This document shows, piece by piece, positions 24,781 through 37,199 of a DNA stretch of 64,000 nucleotides. Source of the DNA: Megamerina dolium (lineage: Eukaryota; Arthropoda; Insecta; Diptera; Megamerinidae); contig OY978528.1 of the NCBI GenBank assembly GCA_963854835.1, positions 40,904,960 to 40,968,959 of the forward strand, written 5' to 3'. Position 1 is the stretch's first letter; each line of letters starts with the position of its first letter. The position numbers were made by a program, and so were the translations under genes. A model generated the notes under the pieces. It was not told the DNA's origin and made no database searches. It worked only from the letters and a program-made list of their open reading frames with translations.

Positions 24781-25560
24781 TTGACTATAGTTAATTCTGA
24801 ATGCCGCTGGTATGTTATTCAAGAGATTCAGCAAACATCGATTAAGAGCTGCAGTGAAGAAGCCAAAAATTTGTCGGCCAGACAACACGGCTACAAACAG
24901 ATCCATACAAGACGTGGTCCACAGTGTCGAAAACACAAAACGCTTTCAATTACGCAAGATAGATCGACATTATTGAGACCTATACATATAATGGAAATTA
25001 TGCGCAGCTGCTTGAGAGAATGCGAACTAAGTAATGTTTGAGATCAGCAACTAGCCCAACAAAGGCAAAACAAACAAAAATTACGTGGAAAATTACGTAG
25101 CGGTTCCGTGAACAATCTTAAGCCTAGATTTCTGTAAGGACAAACTTAAGATATCGGACGACACTCACCTTATGGCTTTCGCTGATGATATATTAGCAGT
25201 GCTCTTCGCCCCAAACACCGGTAACGCACAACGAAAGCTGAAGAAAATCATGCTGAGAAAGAAAGTATGACTAGATGATTGCATCTCAAAGTTTGAGATG
25301 AAAATACAGAAATGTACCTTACAACGAAACCACAAGCAAGATTGATGTCAGTCATCAATTCATTGCCATCTCATGGAAATAAAGTATTGGCAACCGCGCT
25401 AAGTTTTAGCAATGTCCATAGGACTGCAGCCCTGAGAGTGGATTCAGCCATATTAGTGATTAGCGGAACATTGCTTGTGGTCTTTATATGCAAACAATTT
25501 ACGATTGCAATGAAAAGTGCAACAAAGGAATGCTGCCACCAAAAATGCGTACGAAATAAA
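24781..25560 (+). pseudogene. R1-like LINE reverse transcriptase relic
   Basis: Fragments in changing frames resemble an R1-type RT in the correct order. NLSARQHGYKQ near 24868 matches the LS.RQ.GF..G motif. IMRSCLRECELS near 24993 matches the RSYL region. LMAFADDILAVL near 25172 is the catalytic FADD motif. RTAALRVDSAILVISGT near 25420 matches the R1 C-terminal RRAALRVASAYRTVS..A..VIAGT region. Many stops and frameshifts occur. The 3' side is occupied by a SINE. The clade is inferred from motif order and the C-terminal signature. Confidence 0.65.
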
Positions 25561-25571
25561 GTACCGGATAC

Positions 25572-25775
25572 ACCTACTTATATCACTCGGTTCGAAACGA
25601 CAGAACCTTTGTGACATCGCTTTGTCGCAGAGCTATTTTAGAAGCTTTTCCATGATAAATTGTTACTGTTGGAAGAATTGCCACTTGCCACTTGCTTGCC
25701 AACAAGTGTGCACCGTTTTAAAGTAAAAAATTTTCGATATGGAAGTTACCTCAGCCGAGGATTAAACCTACAGCA
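25572..25775 (-). mobile_element. tRNA-derived SINE, copy 3 (both ends incomplete)
   Basis: On the minus strand it aligns from the B-box side (CTGTAGGTTTAATCCTCGGC) through the GCAAGTGGCAAGTGGCAATT region to the GTTCTGTCGTTTCGAACCG block. It lacks the A box and the 3' (ATTT)n tail. It abuts the R1-like relic. Confidence 0.75.
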
Positions 25776-26204
25776 TGAATGTCGAGGAATGTCTGGTTCC
25801 TTCTTCCTTGTGGACGTACCCGGTCGAAGCGGCCGCCTTTTTGAACATGCGCCCTGAGCTTAATGACCCGAGAATAGATATTAACAACAACACTAGCTGA
25901 TTAGCTATCACACCTTCCACAGTGTGTATGTGAAATCCGTATGCTGTTACAATAAAAACAACGTTAAACTACGACAACTTTTATTGACACCAAAGCTGTT
26001 TCTAAATATGAGCGCGTGGTCGGAAAGAACCACGCGATCTCAAAATGTTAGAATTAATAATCGGAAAAATTTCTAGTAAAGGGGTTTACACCATTGCAAA
26101 ATTAGTGAAATACGTGAAATAGGAAAAAAGAGGGCTCTGTATGCAGGTTAAATTAGTCTGGTAAAAAATAATCAGCGATCTTTCCGGGAATCAGTACTAC
26201 AATC
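25776..26204. other. Unassigned intergenic DNA
   Basis: No domain or transposon end was recognised. A short stem GTGGTCGGAAAGAACCAC at 26018-26035 is a perfect local inverted repeat (GTGGT/ACCAC). Confidence 0.45.
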
Positions 26205-26450
26205 GTTCTAAAGTAGGTTCTAACGTGCTTGAGAGAGGGGAGCATTGAAGGTATGCGACAGTCAGTGTACCTATTGTTTTGTCACCCCTTACCGCAAAAA
26301 AAGAACCAGGGTCCTATCTCGAAGTAATACGACAGTAGTTTCGGGGTAGATTTTAAAGTCCTTGAAAGAGGGTAACCTTGTTAGTGTCTGCGAAGTCAGT
26401 GAACCTGCCATTCTGTCACGTCCTCGGCGTAAATAAAAGCTGGGCATGCA
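26205..26450 (+). repeat. Two diverged direct repeats of about 115-125 bp
   Basis: Unit 1 (about 26213-26318) and unit 2 (about 26345-26445) share the order TAG(G/A)TT(C/T)TAA, CTTGA(G/A)AGAGG, TGCGA, AGTCAGTG(T/A)ACCT, TTCTGTCAC/TTTTGTCAC, CC(T/)T, GGG. Identity is moderate. The function is unknown. Confidence 0.55.
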
Positions 26451-29125
26451 CTGGGTATGCGTTGGATGACCTAGAGATCTATTGTGCACCGATGAGAACT
26501 TATAATTTCACTATAATTTGTATAGATACCTATTTTGTGTGCGTGAAGGTCTTCTGCGAAATCCCCCTAAAAACCTGATCTAAATTACATAAAAATTAAT
26601 TAATTACAATAATTTTGAGTTTATGGTCATTTCCATCACTGTACGTCTTTGTACTTTACAGATACGACGTATGAAAATGTATTTAAAATAATTATATGTT
26701 ATTACATAAATAATTTAGTACATACAATCTACATACGTTTGTGTTTAGTGAAGATTAAGGTACGAACTTTGTCGCCAGAGGTTATAAATTTTGCTAAATT
26801 GTCATCGGCAGCGTAAATGTTGAATATTGTCATTGTCAATTAGGTGATTAGCATAGCAAATTATCTTTTACTTAAACGATATCCTTTTGCTCCTATGTAG
26901 GAAAAAACATCGTAAATACATATTATCTATTATTATTTATTTACGTACTCCGACGTACAACATTGAGATGAACCATGTTGCATACATAAACTCTTACTAG
27001 TACATAGGAAACAACAGTGGTAGCATGAGAAGCTTGTATAAAATAACAACAAGAAGATAAATGAAAATAGCAACAGTGAACTTGTCGACTGGTCCAATAC
27101 ATTTTAGTCAACATGTACGATATACATTGACACACATGCACATGTATATGAGCATACTAGTATAATACATTCTTCAAAACTGCTGCAATGCTACTGCAAT
27201 CTAGTTTAATTTAATTGCCATGTCACGTCGCGTCATCATTGACGATTGCCACGGTATGCACTCGTATGTATGCAGTATGCAATATATTTGTTGATGTTGT
27301 TATGATTATTTTTGCTTTTTGGATCACATTCAATTTGCATGGAACCACCATCAACACCACCATCACCATCAATATCATGGAAACAATGATGATGGCGTCG
27401 ACAGTATCGTGTAATCGAGTTTATTATTATTATTATTATTATTATTATGGTATGATTCTTTCGAGGTCATGGGAAAATGTTGAATATTAAGTGGATGTTG
27501 GTTGCTTGATCATTATTACTCTTTTCTTTTAGGTGTTTCGCCAGTAAGTTTCTTTTTGTTTGTATCATTTTGTTAGATTTGATTTGGTTAAATTTCTTCA
27601 CTGTTCACTAAATGTACGTGAATATTGACAATTGCAATGCTAGCAATGATTCAATTCCAAATGATAATCCTGAAGATTGTGACATTTTTTTTAGAGATCA
27701 ACAGTTATATCATAGTTACGGGATATTCAAATTATCACATCAACGGTAAATATTTTAGGGATGTCAGTCTTTTATTTACATGCTGATTGAAGTTTGTTTA
27801 AAAGAAGATATATGAATAATTAGCATTAAAGCAATATACATTTTAGTGGGAAACCGGGAAATTACATCACAAGTCACTGACGAACATCTTTTGCCGAACG
27901 ACGAACATAGAGAAAATTGTTGAACAGTTTTTTCGAACTAAAATGCAATATTAACACTTCCATACATAAATCAATACCAATTGCTTTAATAGTAGGTATT
28001 AATAAGACCACTTTGATCAATACCAATTATTGTTCATGTTTATGATTTTATATTGCCATATAAGCTTATTATCGTGCAAATAGCAAACAATGACTTATAG
28101 ATTGAAGATATTGTTCGTTAAAATGAATAATTATGAAGATAATGATGGTGATGATGAAGATAAAATTACGATTCGTTATTATGATTTCAGTTCTTCTGAT
28201 GGTAAGTTTTACTGGCCTTTAATAGGGCTGAGCATCTTGCTACGATATGTACCATTGTCTCCTTTCCCTCCAAGCAGAATATTCATAGGTCGGAGTATGA
28301 TAAGAAAATTTTGTGGAGGTGGAAGTTACAATAGTAATGCTCCGTAGTCACGACACAAAATATTTTCCTGTTAAAAGTTAGGAATTTTTCATTTGTTTTA
28401 ATCGTATATGGACAGCATCTCTTTTCTCATTACCATTACGACATCTTGTCTCTACACGCACTTCAAAGATATGTTTTTTGATTCAAGCATTTGGTTAAGT
28501 TTATGTTGACATTCGCGAGTTCTATTTTTGTTTGAATCTACGGCCTTTTAGAACAATTAAGGCTGATAGTTGCATTGTTCTTCTTGTGCCGGTTGTATTG
28601 TATTACTATCGGAAACTCTTATTACCGTAGAGCTCTGCATTAAAGATAGTAAATAGTCCTTGCATAGAGCAAATTTTGCCAGTCGCAACATCATTTTCAG
28701 TTTTTGACCTGTTCGACCTTTAGCTTAGTGCGCTTTTTTTCTATATAGAATGATGGTACTTGGTCATAATTCCATACAGAAAGCTTTACGAGTACTAATA
28801 GGTTCAATAATTTGGTTAATCAATATTTACTCTAGTCACTTTTGATGAACATCTATAGTGAATCATGTAAAGTGAAATCATTCAGAGCTGTCATTCTTGT
28901 TTCACCTCTCATGAACACTGTCACTATAAAGTGAATGAAAGTTAAAAATGAACAGTTTGTTTACTTTTGCCACTGCGCCTACTCTTTCATACATTCAGTG
29001 AACGACTTTTTCATCAAAACTTTGAAGCGGATAAATACGATTTATCGTTCATGATAGCATTTTATACTTATGGCTTTGGATAATTCCTTCAAGATGGAAA
29101 TTCAAAGTTTATATATGTACTAAGA
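26451..29125. other. AT-rich intergenic DNA with an (ATT)n microsatellite
   Basis: A trinucleotide (TTA)n run lies at 27420-27448, preceded by CCACCATCA-type runs (27341-27371). The frames seen here are low complexity; the apparent poly-Tyr frame at 27215-27490 is just the microsatellite. No gene was recognised. Confidence 0.5.
27420..27448 (+). repeat. (TTA)n microsatellite
   Basis: An uninterrupted TTA/ATT run of nine to ten units is directly visible. Confidence 0.9.
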
Positions 29126-29285
29126 ATTTATTGAATCTTTCTATCATTCGGAGAAACTCACAATAAGTATTCAAATCTTACAAACTAACTTAAAATTATG
29201 TGATATTCCCTGTGTTCCATCACAATTTTTTGAGTCGCGAGGTTTAGCAATTACACAGCGTATTCAATGTGTCATTTCTTTTTAA

Positions 29286-30599
29286 CAAAAATATAACACT
29301 TTCAGCTGTGTACTGTCCACCACGATTTTCAATAACCGAAAAGGTATTTAAAGAATTCTTTGACAAGCTAGGAAAGAGATTCTTGGCGGCTGGTGATTAT
29401 AACGCCAAACATACGTATTGGGGCTCTCGTTTAATAAATCCTAAAGGAAGGCAACTGTATAACACTATAATAAATCCACAAAACATGCTCAGTTTCGTGT
29501 CTCCTGGTCAGCCAACATATTGGCCAACAGACATCTCGAAAATTCCTGATTTGATTGATTTTGCAGTCATTCGAAATCTTAATCGAAATAATGTCACCGC
29601 CGAAATAAGTTACGAACTATCCTCAGATCACTCTCCTGTATTATTTTATCTAAATGAACGCCCTCCATTGTCATAACGAGCATTTAGGCTTTAAGTAGTC
29701 ATATCAACAACAGTCCTGTAATCCAGTCTGAGATCGACATCGATGATAATCTAAACATCATCAATACCATGCTCACTACTGCTGCAATAGTATCAACCCC
29801 ACGTGATTACCAAAAACAAAAGAATGTTCGTATAGCCACCAACACCCAAATTGAAAAACTCGGCATCACACCAAAAATGCTAATTGAAATTCCAACGGCA
29901 GCTGTATTATTTTTAGTGGTTTTGTTTAATGCAATGCTAAAACTGGGCTACTTTCCTAACCAATGGAAAAAATCACAATTAACAATGATCGTAAAGCCAG
30001 GAAAAGATAAAACATTGCCGTCATCCTACAGACCCATAAGCTTGCTACCATGTCTCTCAAAATTATTTGAAAAACTGCTGTTAGCCAAACTCAGACCTCA
30101 TCTTAAAGAACGTGACATAATTCCTCAGCACCAATTTGGATTTCTCGAAAAACATGGGACGATCGAGCAGGTCAACAGAATTACCAATGAGATACGGAAA
30201 GCATTCGAATACAAAGAGTATTGTTCAGCTATATTCCTCGATGTTGCTGAGGCATTTGATAGAGTGTGGCATGAAGGGCTAAAGTATAAAATAAGAAAAC
30301 TTCTACCAGAAAGCTCCCACCAAATACTAGAATCATACCTAGATAACCGTCGTTTTGTTGTAAAATATAAAGACTTTTCCACAGAAGAATTCAATATCAA
30401 AGACGGAGTTCCACAGGGTAGCGTTCTTGGCCCCATTCTATATGTATTATATACTTCCGATCTACCTACAGATGCATGGTTGTTGACATCTACATTTGCT
30501 GACGATACTGCTATTCTAAGCCGTAATCGAAACCCAATTAAGGCATCCACAGATTTAGGGGAGCATTTAGTACTTGTTGAAAAATGGTTAACTGGTTAA
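29286..30599 (+). pseudogene. Jockey B ORF2 (endonuclease C-terminal part + RT), broken
   Basis: The frame enters at NITLSAVYCPPRF; the Met-containing start just upstream is chimeric A2 sequence, not a real start. Endonuclease landmarks are GDYNAKHTYWGSRL, PTYWPT and SSDHSP, ending at a stop at 29676. The second open stretch (29769-30599) has YRPISLLPCLSKLFEKL, QHQFGF, FLDVAEAFDRVWHEG, GVPQGSVLGPILYVLYTSD and FADDTAIL. The KSPGPD finger motif is missing, so DNA between the two stretches is deleted. Degraded C-terminal sequence (for example IIKPIWSYGIQLWG near 30855) continues to about 31150. Confidence 0.88.
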
Positions 30600-31296
30600 A
30601 TGGAAAAATGGTAAACATGTAACGTTCACACCTAACAAAAGCACATGCCCGACAGTTACATTAAATAATATCGCCATAACTCATACAAATGAAGTCACCT
30701 ACCTACGGATACACTTAGATAGACGGCTTACATGGCGCAAGCACATTGAAGCAAATAGAACTTAGATGAAATTAAAAGCTTCTTGTCTGCACTGGCTCAT
30801 CAATTTCAGATCCCCATTAAACTTGAAATACAAGGTCCTACTGTACAACAGCATAATAAAGCCAATTTGGAGTTACGGAATTCAATTATGGGGGAACACT
30901 AGTAATAGCAATATTGAAATCATACAGTGATCTCAGTCTAAAATGTTAAGGATGATAACTGGTGCATCATGGTATATTAGAAATGAATGTATACACAATG
31001 ACTTAAATATCCCAATGGTAGAAATTTAAGTTAAAAATACTAGACAAAAATATACAAGAAGATTACAAAGACATCCAAACACACTAGCAAGAACCTTGCT
31101 CAATACCTGCTATACTTCGCGCCTTCGGAGAAAGGACCTGCCAGCCTTCCAATAAAAAGAAGAGCATCGTACAAAAAACATTGCTCTAGATAATAAGGAG
31201 CTACTGTTGTCGAATTAGATTAAGATTTTAAAACTTATTGTTAGATTCTTTAGGAATAGATTCAATAAATAAAGAAAATGTATAATAAAAAAAAAA
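29286..31296 (+). mobile_element. Jockey-clade LINE, subfamily B, 5'-truncated, inserted into A2
   Basis: The element begins in the endonuclease domain, ends with AATAAA-containing DNA and a poly-A run, and is flanked by the exact 9-bp repeat TCTTTTTAA at 29277-29285 and 31297-31305. These repeats are A2 sequence (the 3' end of its ORF2), so B jumped into A2. Its protein is only about half identical to A1 in the endonuclease (by eye), so it is a separate subfamily, yet its 3' UTR ends alike. The extreme 5' truncation is typical of target-primed reverse transcription. Confidence 0.93.
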
Positions 31297-31305
31297 TCTT
31301 TTTAA

Positions 31306-32930
31306 TCGTCGATAGCCTGTGCTCAGCAACAATTGTCTAGCAAGACGATTCGGATGGTTATGTAATTTTTGAATGTAGCTTCTGCAGGACTTTGCAACTT
31401 CCTCAGAAATTGTGGGTACATTCAAATCTCAATGGATGGTAACGTTCCTTATATACCAAGGTGCGTTACAATAATTTGCAGGCACTTGGGTTGTATTCGC
31501 TGCAATTTTTCGATATTTGAGGGAGATGCGGTGTCCCATAACTGAATACCATAAGTCCAGATTGGCTTCAGGATTGCTTTATATAATAGCAATTTATATT
31601 CGAGATTCAACTTTGAGCTTTCGTGCAACAGCCACCATAACTGATTAATTTTAAGCTTGATCTGAATTTTCTATGTGATTGTTCCAGGTCAGCCATCTGT
31701 CGAGGTGAATACCCAAGTACTTTGTTGAGGAACATTGTGGAACTGATTGGCCATTTATTTAAGTAGGGGACATGTATCTAGCCTTAGTGTGAAGGTTACA
31801 TGTACGCTCTTTGATTCATTGAATTTTGTGCGTCATTTTGCTAACCAGATTTCGAGAGAATCGACATGAGTCTGCTGGAGTTTAGTAGCTTCTATGCGGT
31901 TAGACCGAGAGCACAATATTGCCGTATCATCAGCAAAGGTCGATATAAATGTATAGTTATTGTTTGGCATAACTGAAGTGTATAAGAGATACAGTAAGGG
32001 GCCCAAAACGCTCCCTTGAGGAACGCCAGCGTGAATATCCAATGGATTTGTTGTGTAATCCTTGTGATGTACGAGAAATTGTCTTTTCGTGAGATAGCTA
32101 CTAAACCATGTGGAGACATTTGCACGCAGTAATAGTTTGAGTTTGTAAATAAGGACATCGCGCCATACTTTATCGAAAGCTCGAGTGATATCAATAAAGA
32201 CAGCTGTGCAATACTTTTTCTTTTTTCAAAAGTGTTCCTTATAAGAGTTACAATGCGGTGAACTTGCTCTATTGTGCCGTGCTTTTTTCTAAATCCAAAC
32301 TGATGTTGAGGAATCAGTTGGTTGAGATTAATATATGGAGTTATATTCATGACAAGTAGATTTCTGAATGCTTTAGAGAGTAGAGGCAGGTCTGTATGAT
32401 GCAACTTTTGTATGGCCTTTTCTTGGTTTTGCTATCATAATCATTTTTGAAGTTTTCCATCATTTGGGATAATGTTTAATACGAAGGATAGCATTGAAAA
32501 TCTGCATGAGCGGAATTACTGAAGCTGGAGGTAGCTCTTTTATCATTTTACCGGTAATTCTATCTGGACCAGATGATTTTTTTGGATTTAAATCTTTATA
32601 AATTGCTTTGAATATGTCCTTTTTTTAATTTTGAGCGTTATTGAGCAAGGTTGAGAAGTGAAGTTTAGAAAAAGTCTTTATATTGCTGTTCGGTAATATT
32701 GTACCTTGGGGGACAGTATATCGCGGATATTACTACCTTAGAGATGTACTCTTCCAGTCATATAGATGTTGCTTGCAAGTAGACTCTACTGAAATCCTTT
32801 AGAACATGATGTTTTATTCTACTTTTTATCAATATGGCAGTTCCTCCGCGTGCCTTACCATGAGGATGTTTTGTAGTGTATAGTTTGTAATGTGGTATTC
32901 GGTAGCAGTGAAATCATTGTTTGCGTTGAG
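31306..32930 (-). pseudogene. Jockey A2 ORF2 remnant (endonuclease piece + RT)
   Basis: The endonuclease is reduced to a piece around 32700-32930 that includes a match to the A1 AIYCPP block. The RT keeps QHQFGFRKKHGTIEQVHRIV, FNKST-free palm motif region, GVPQGSVLGPLLYLLYTS and FADDTAIL (31892-32404 and 31833-32042, in two frames). The thumb-like C-terminal region runs to LARQLL near 31330. The last codons and 3' UTR lie on the far side of element B. Frameshifts near 32400, 32220 and 31830 kill the frame. Confidence 0.85.
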
Positions 32931-34245
32931 TTCATGAATTGGTTCATGCTCTCGATTAGTGTTTGAAGCAAATGTTCAAGGGTACTTGGCTGTTGGGTGG
33001 GCAGTGAGTGCTTCTGCTCATTATTTACATTGCTTTGTTGGTGTGGATTTTGTTTTAAAACATTAGCGTATGAATCGGTTTGATTCTTGTTTGTGATTGC
33101 AGAGAAGAATTGTGTTGCATCAAGATTTTGTCTCCGACTTGAGTTGGCTATCTGAGTTTCTTCAACTGGTTTTAGAGGTTGTTTCCTAGAGGAGAAATTT
33201 GTTGGGTTGTATATACGGGGCTACCTCTATAATTTGCAGTGTGATTACTTTCACAATTGCTGCATTTTTTCATGCTAGCATGCCTTTAGACTTTGGGCAT
33301 ATGTTTGATTTATGAAGATCTCCACAAATCACACAAACAGCTGACAGGGTACAATATGTCCAGTTCCCTTTTGGGGTTCTTCGATTGTGATTTTGCGATT
33401 CAATAAATATCGTTTTTTATATATGGGGAGTACTTCACCTTTTTTTAGGGTTTTTGTTTCAGGTTGAAGGTCAATACGATATAACGGTTGAGGTATATTG
33501 CTCTTGTTGAGAATGTTGAATACCGTTTTGGATTGAAACCCTTCTTTCGTTAATATCAACGTTTGGTTCGACGCCTTTAAGTACAACGATTAAGCCCTTA
33601 GTACTTTTTAGCTGATATGTGTAGTAATTCTTTTTTCCAGGATCAAATTCTGCAATTACTTTACGATAATGAGTTTCGCTATAGATTTACACTTTCGTTT
33701 CTTCAATTTGGCCTTTGCGAATAGGAACAACGTGGAAATTCTTTGGTCCTATGAGGCTTGTTATTCTGGAAATCAACTTGACTGAGTTGCGTTTTCTTAA
33801 GAAAATGGGTGGGGGTTTGAAATTTTTCTTGGGGATAATATTTTCGTCAATTTCATCACTTGAAAACAGTGCGTATCTATTTTCCGAACTACTAGGTGTA
33901 GTGTTTTGGTTCTGAGTTATTGTTGAATTCGTTTGTTTTGAATTGCTTTGCTTTACTACAGTAAAGTAGCGATCAATTCCAGTTTGAGCAGCAACTGGTT
34001 CTGTAATAGAACCATAGAACAACAAACTCATGTAGACATGAGTTTGTTGTTGCCAAATTTGATGTAGTGTTAGATTGAGGAATATGTGCGGGCAATAGAT
34101 TTGCACTGTTACTTTCACTTGTGCAGTGTGTATCAACTGATTTTTTTGATAATGCACTTACTGGCGGGGTTTGCGCGGGTGATTGAAAATTATGATTTAC
34201 ACACACATTAACAGGAGATTGCCTTTGCCGGAGAGGAACACACAT
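32931..34245 (-). pseudogene. Jockey A2 ORF1 (gag-like), broken
   Basis: The ATG at 34245 lies at the same place as in A1, and the N-terminal RQRQSPVNVCVN block is shared. Downstream come ITSLIGPKNFHVVPIRKGQ and the PRE_C2HC-like part (TVFNILNKSNIPQPLYRI). The first zinc knuckle is deleted (frame jumps from PQKGTGH directly to the second). The second and third knuckles survive only in other frames near 33240-33340. A2 also carries a different N-terminal insertion around 33960-34060 with TGTTGTTCTATGGTTCTATT-like sequence. It is not functional. Confidence 0.85.
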
Positions 34246-34609
34246 ATTATAACAAAATCTATTTGCAAACTATGTTATTATTTTTTTTTCTTTAATTGAA
34301 ATCTGAAAACTGAAATCAATTATTTATTTGACTCTATCAAAGAAGAGACCCAAAACACGTCCACTCTTATTGGTGACTATCACGTATGTGAGTGAATTTT
34401 ATACAATATTGTTTTTACAATTTACAATTCATATTCTTCTTTATCATTTGAGTGGATTTATTCCAAATAGTTTGCTTGTTTTCTTTATAATACTTCAGCT
34501 AAGCATTCTAAAATGCAATGTGATTAAATTATAATTATTAATTATTATTAATCTAAAGCTATTTATAAAGGATACGAATACATTTATAATATGTTGACCA
34601 CTTAATCTA

Positions 34610-34974
34610 AAAAAAAAAAAATAAATATGTGGCACTTAAAGCCCCAAAGTGCTCATTGGCCGAGCTTCTCTTCTATTACTGTTGTGCGTCTTAAATTTTG
34701 GACAGTATTAGAATGGACCTACTTATTTTAGCCGGTTCCGAACGGCAGAACACTTGTGACATCACTTTTTCTGAGCTTTGTCACAGAGTTCTTTTTAGAA
34801 GCTTTTTCATGGCAAGTTGTTACTGTCGGAAGAATTGCCAATTGCTTGCCGACAGGTGGGTACCATTCGAAAGAAAAATCTTTTCGATATAAAATTTGTT
34901 ATGCATCAGCCGGGTATTGAACCACGACCTACAGATCAGAAGGCGAACACACTAACCACTGAGCTATGGCACCC
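34610..34974 (-). mobile_element. tRNA-derived SINE, copy 4 (full length, with target duplication)
   Basis: On the minus strand it starts GGGTGCCATAGCTCAGTGG (A box) and has the B box GGTTCAATACCCGGCTGAT. Then come the family body (CACCTGTCGGCAAGCAATTG, CTCTGTGACAAAGCTCAG, CTAATACTGTCCAAAAT) and the end AAGTGCCACATATTTATT plus a T-rich run. The direct repeat ACTTAATCTA (12 bp if the flanking CC is included) lies at 34600-34609 and 34975-34984. The length of about 365 bp is usual for an insect tRNA-SINE. Confidence 0.93.
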
Positions 34975-34984
34975 ACTTAATCTA

Positions 34985-37199
34985 CATGCAATAAATATTG
35001 GAACGTTGAAATGAGAGTGTTTAATTTTATAGTGCAAAATTGTAATGTTTCATTAATAGATGTCATAAAGTTCAATAGTGCTATGTTAGTTTATAATTTC
35101 AGCTGCTTCGCATAGTATATGCATATGCATTCATAGGCAGTCTGAGTCACAACAAATATAGACCCATACGAATATAATTGTAAGAATTATAATTTCAATT
35201 TTAATTTTTTTATTTTATATGTTTATTTATTTATGTAAATATATACATTGGTGCATTTAGCTTATCATTAATTTATTTATTGCATTTTTATGGCCGCTGT
35301 TTTTATTGCACATTAAGTGTTTTACGTGTAGTATGTTAGGTACCTATGCTAAAATAAATATGTTATTCAACTGTTTTTGTTTAATCTAAATCATTGCATA
35401 AATGTAGTCTTAAAAAAACGCACAGGTATCAGGTGGTATCAGTCAATGACTGCTATTAAGAGATAACTAACATGAGTTGGATAAAATTTGTTTTTTTTTC
35501 TTCTCCAATATTCTTTTACTATGGGGGGATTTTTAATTTTATTAATATAATATTAATAAAAAATCTGCCAACATACTTACAGTTAATATATACATAATCG
35601 TATGCATATCGATTTAATTGTATGAAAACACTTAAGGCCTAAAATTTAATTGATATTGGCTTAAATTGCCTATGTGGTTAACCTTCAATGATCAGTTGGT
35701 GGCACATGCGTATGTTATTACATTTTTTTTTGTAGTTCGATGAACATTTTCACGTTAAATTTTTATTACACACATTTGTATACGTGTATGTATTTATTTT
35801 ATTGATCGCACATATTTATTTAATTGCACGAGATTATTGGGGCAGCTGTTGGTGCAAATGTTCTGTATAAATGTACATTGTTTATTATGAATTTTAATTA
35901 AAATATTTCATATTGACATACCAACCAGAGTATGCATAAAGGTTTTTTGCATCGAAATATATGGATATATAAATAGATATATACATATACACATGCGTAA
36001 CCAACTAAGATAAGTGCGATATAGAATATTACTTATAAATGATTGGCAATTACAAGAACAATTACTAATAATTATAATGCTTTGTCAAGTATTAATGTAG
36101 CTTTCTATTTAATCGTTTTTTAATTGCTTCATTTGCACAATAATATCAAATTACTCATACGCATACGTTTATGCATAGGGTGATCTTTATGAGTGATAAA
36201 ACTACCGATAGCCATAACCTGTCAAAGTAACTTTTTTTTACTTATCAAAGCTTGCAATTTCATGAGGAAAAGATTTAAGCCTCAACAGTGCTTTCAAATC
36301 ATTCACATTAGCTTTGAAAGTGTTAGAATTTGTGAAATTGTGATCTAGTTGACATATTTTTCAAATGGTTTTTTGTTTGAAAACATACCAAACATGGATA
36401 TACATCAAATGTAAATCCAGTCTACAGTCGATACAATCGTGAATCTATCGAATTTGTTGAAAATAAAGTTGAATGAAAACATGTGGAAGACAACACTAAA
36501 TGAATTATAATAGAGAAAATACTGAATAAGGTCGAAAATTTTATGAAAAATTTAAAATTGACAAGGCAATAGGCAAGATGACTCGAAATTATATTTAAGA
36601 ATTAATGGCATAAAATAAGCGTTTAAATAAAACTATTTTTTTTTAGCTAAAATTAAATATTTTGTATTCCATTGCATCTTTAAAGTTCTCGCACTTATTA
36701 AAAAAACAGCTTTTCAATATTGTATACATACATACTGTTTATATACTTATACGTATTAAATATCAATGTCGTATTGATTTATTTTCATTTAAAAGATTTA
36801 TGAATGCAAATTTAAAATATAAATAATTTGCTTTAATATTATATTCAATGCAAGACCAAATAGTGTTTTATAAATTAATTACTATTCCTATGGAAGTATC
36901 TATTACGTAGATGCCATACGGGTAAGTACAATCAAGCTAGTTACAATAGATACACATTTTGTTCTTATTATTACTTGAATGTCATTTGCGAAGACAGTTG
37001 ATCGATTTTGATAAGTGAACATGAGCAACAAGGCGTAATTAATAAGGTGATAGCGCTTAGTAGGAGCACAGTTTAAAGGCCTTGTAAAATGATAGCTCAA
37101 TTAATTCAACTTCAAGAAATGTATCGAAATGAGATAAATATCTCTCTACAAGAAGATCTTTTATATTCATTTTAATATTAGGTATGTAGTAATGAAGGT
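34985..37199. other. AT-rich intergenic DNA, no gene seen
   Basis: Homopolymer and dinucleotide AT-rich DNA dominates. There are no frames with recognised domains and no transposon ends. Confidence 0.5.

Larger units (their letters stand above)
29126..34388 (-). mobile_element. Jockey-clade LINE, antisense copy A2, split by element B
   Basis: The 5' end at about 34388 shares AGTCACCAATAAGAGTGGACGT with A1. The 3' end (29126-29285) matches the A1 3' UTR, including TTGTGATGGAAC and AGATTCAATAAA in reverse complement. The copy is interrupted at 29286-31296 by element B, and a 9-bp duplication proves the two parts were once joined. It lost the ORF1/ORF2 junction (near 32930, at CAATGA microhomology) and the back half of the endonuclease (near 32635), but it keeps the RT C-terminal stretch that A1 lost. 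No convincing outer target duplication was found. Confidence 0.9.

Noticed and set aside
27215..27490. 91-residue frame with a Tyr run
   Set aside because: The Tyr run is the (TTA)n microsatellite; there is no other support.
29269..29285. Start codon region for the Jockey B endonuclease frame
   Set aside because: It lies in A2 sequence and the target duplication, so it is a chance chimeric start.
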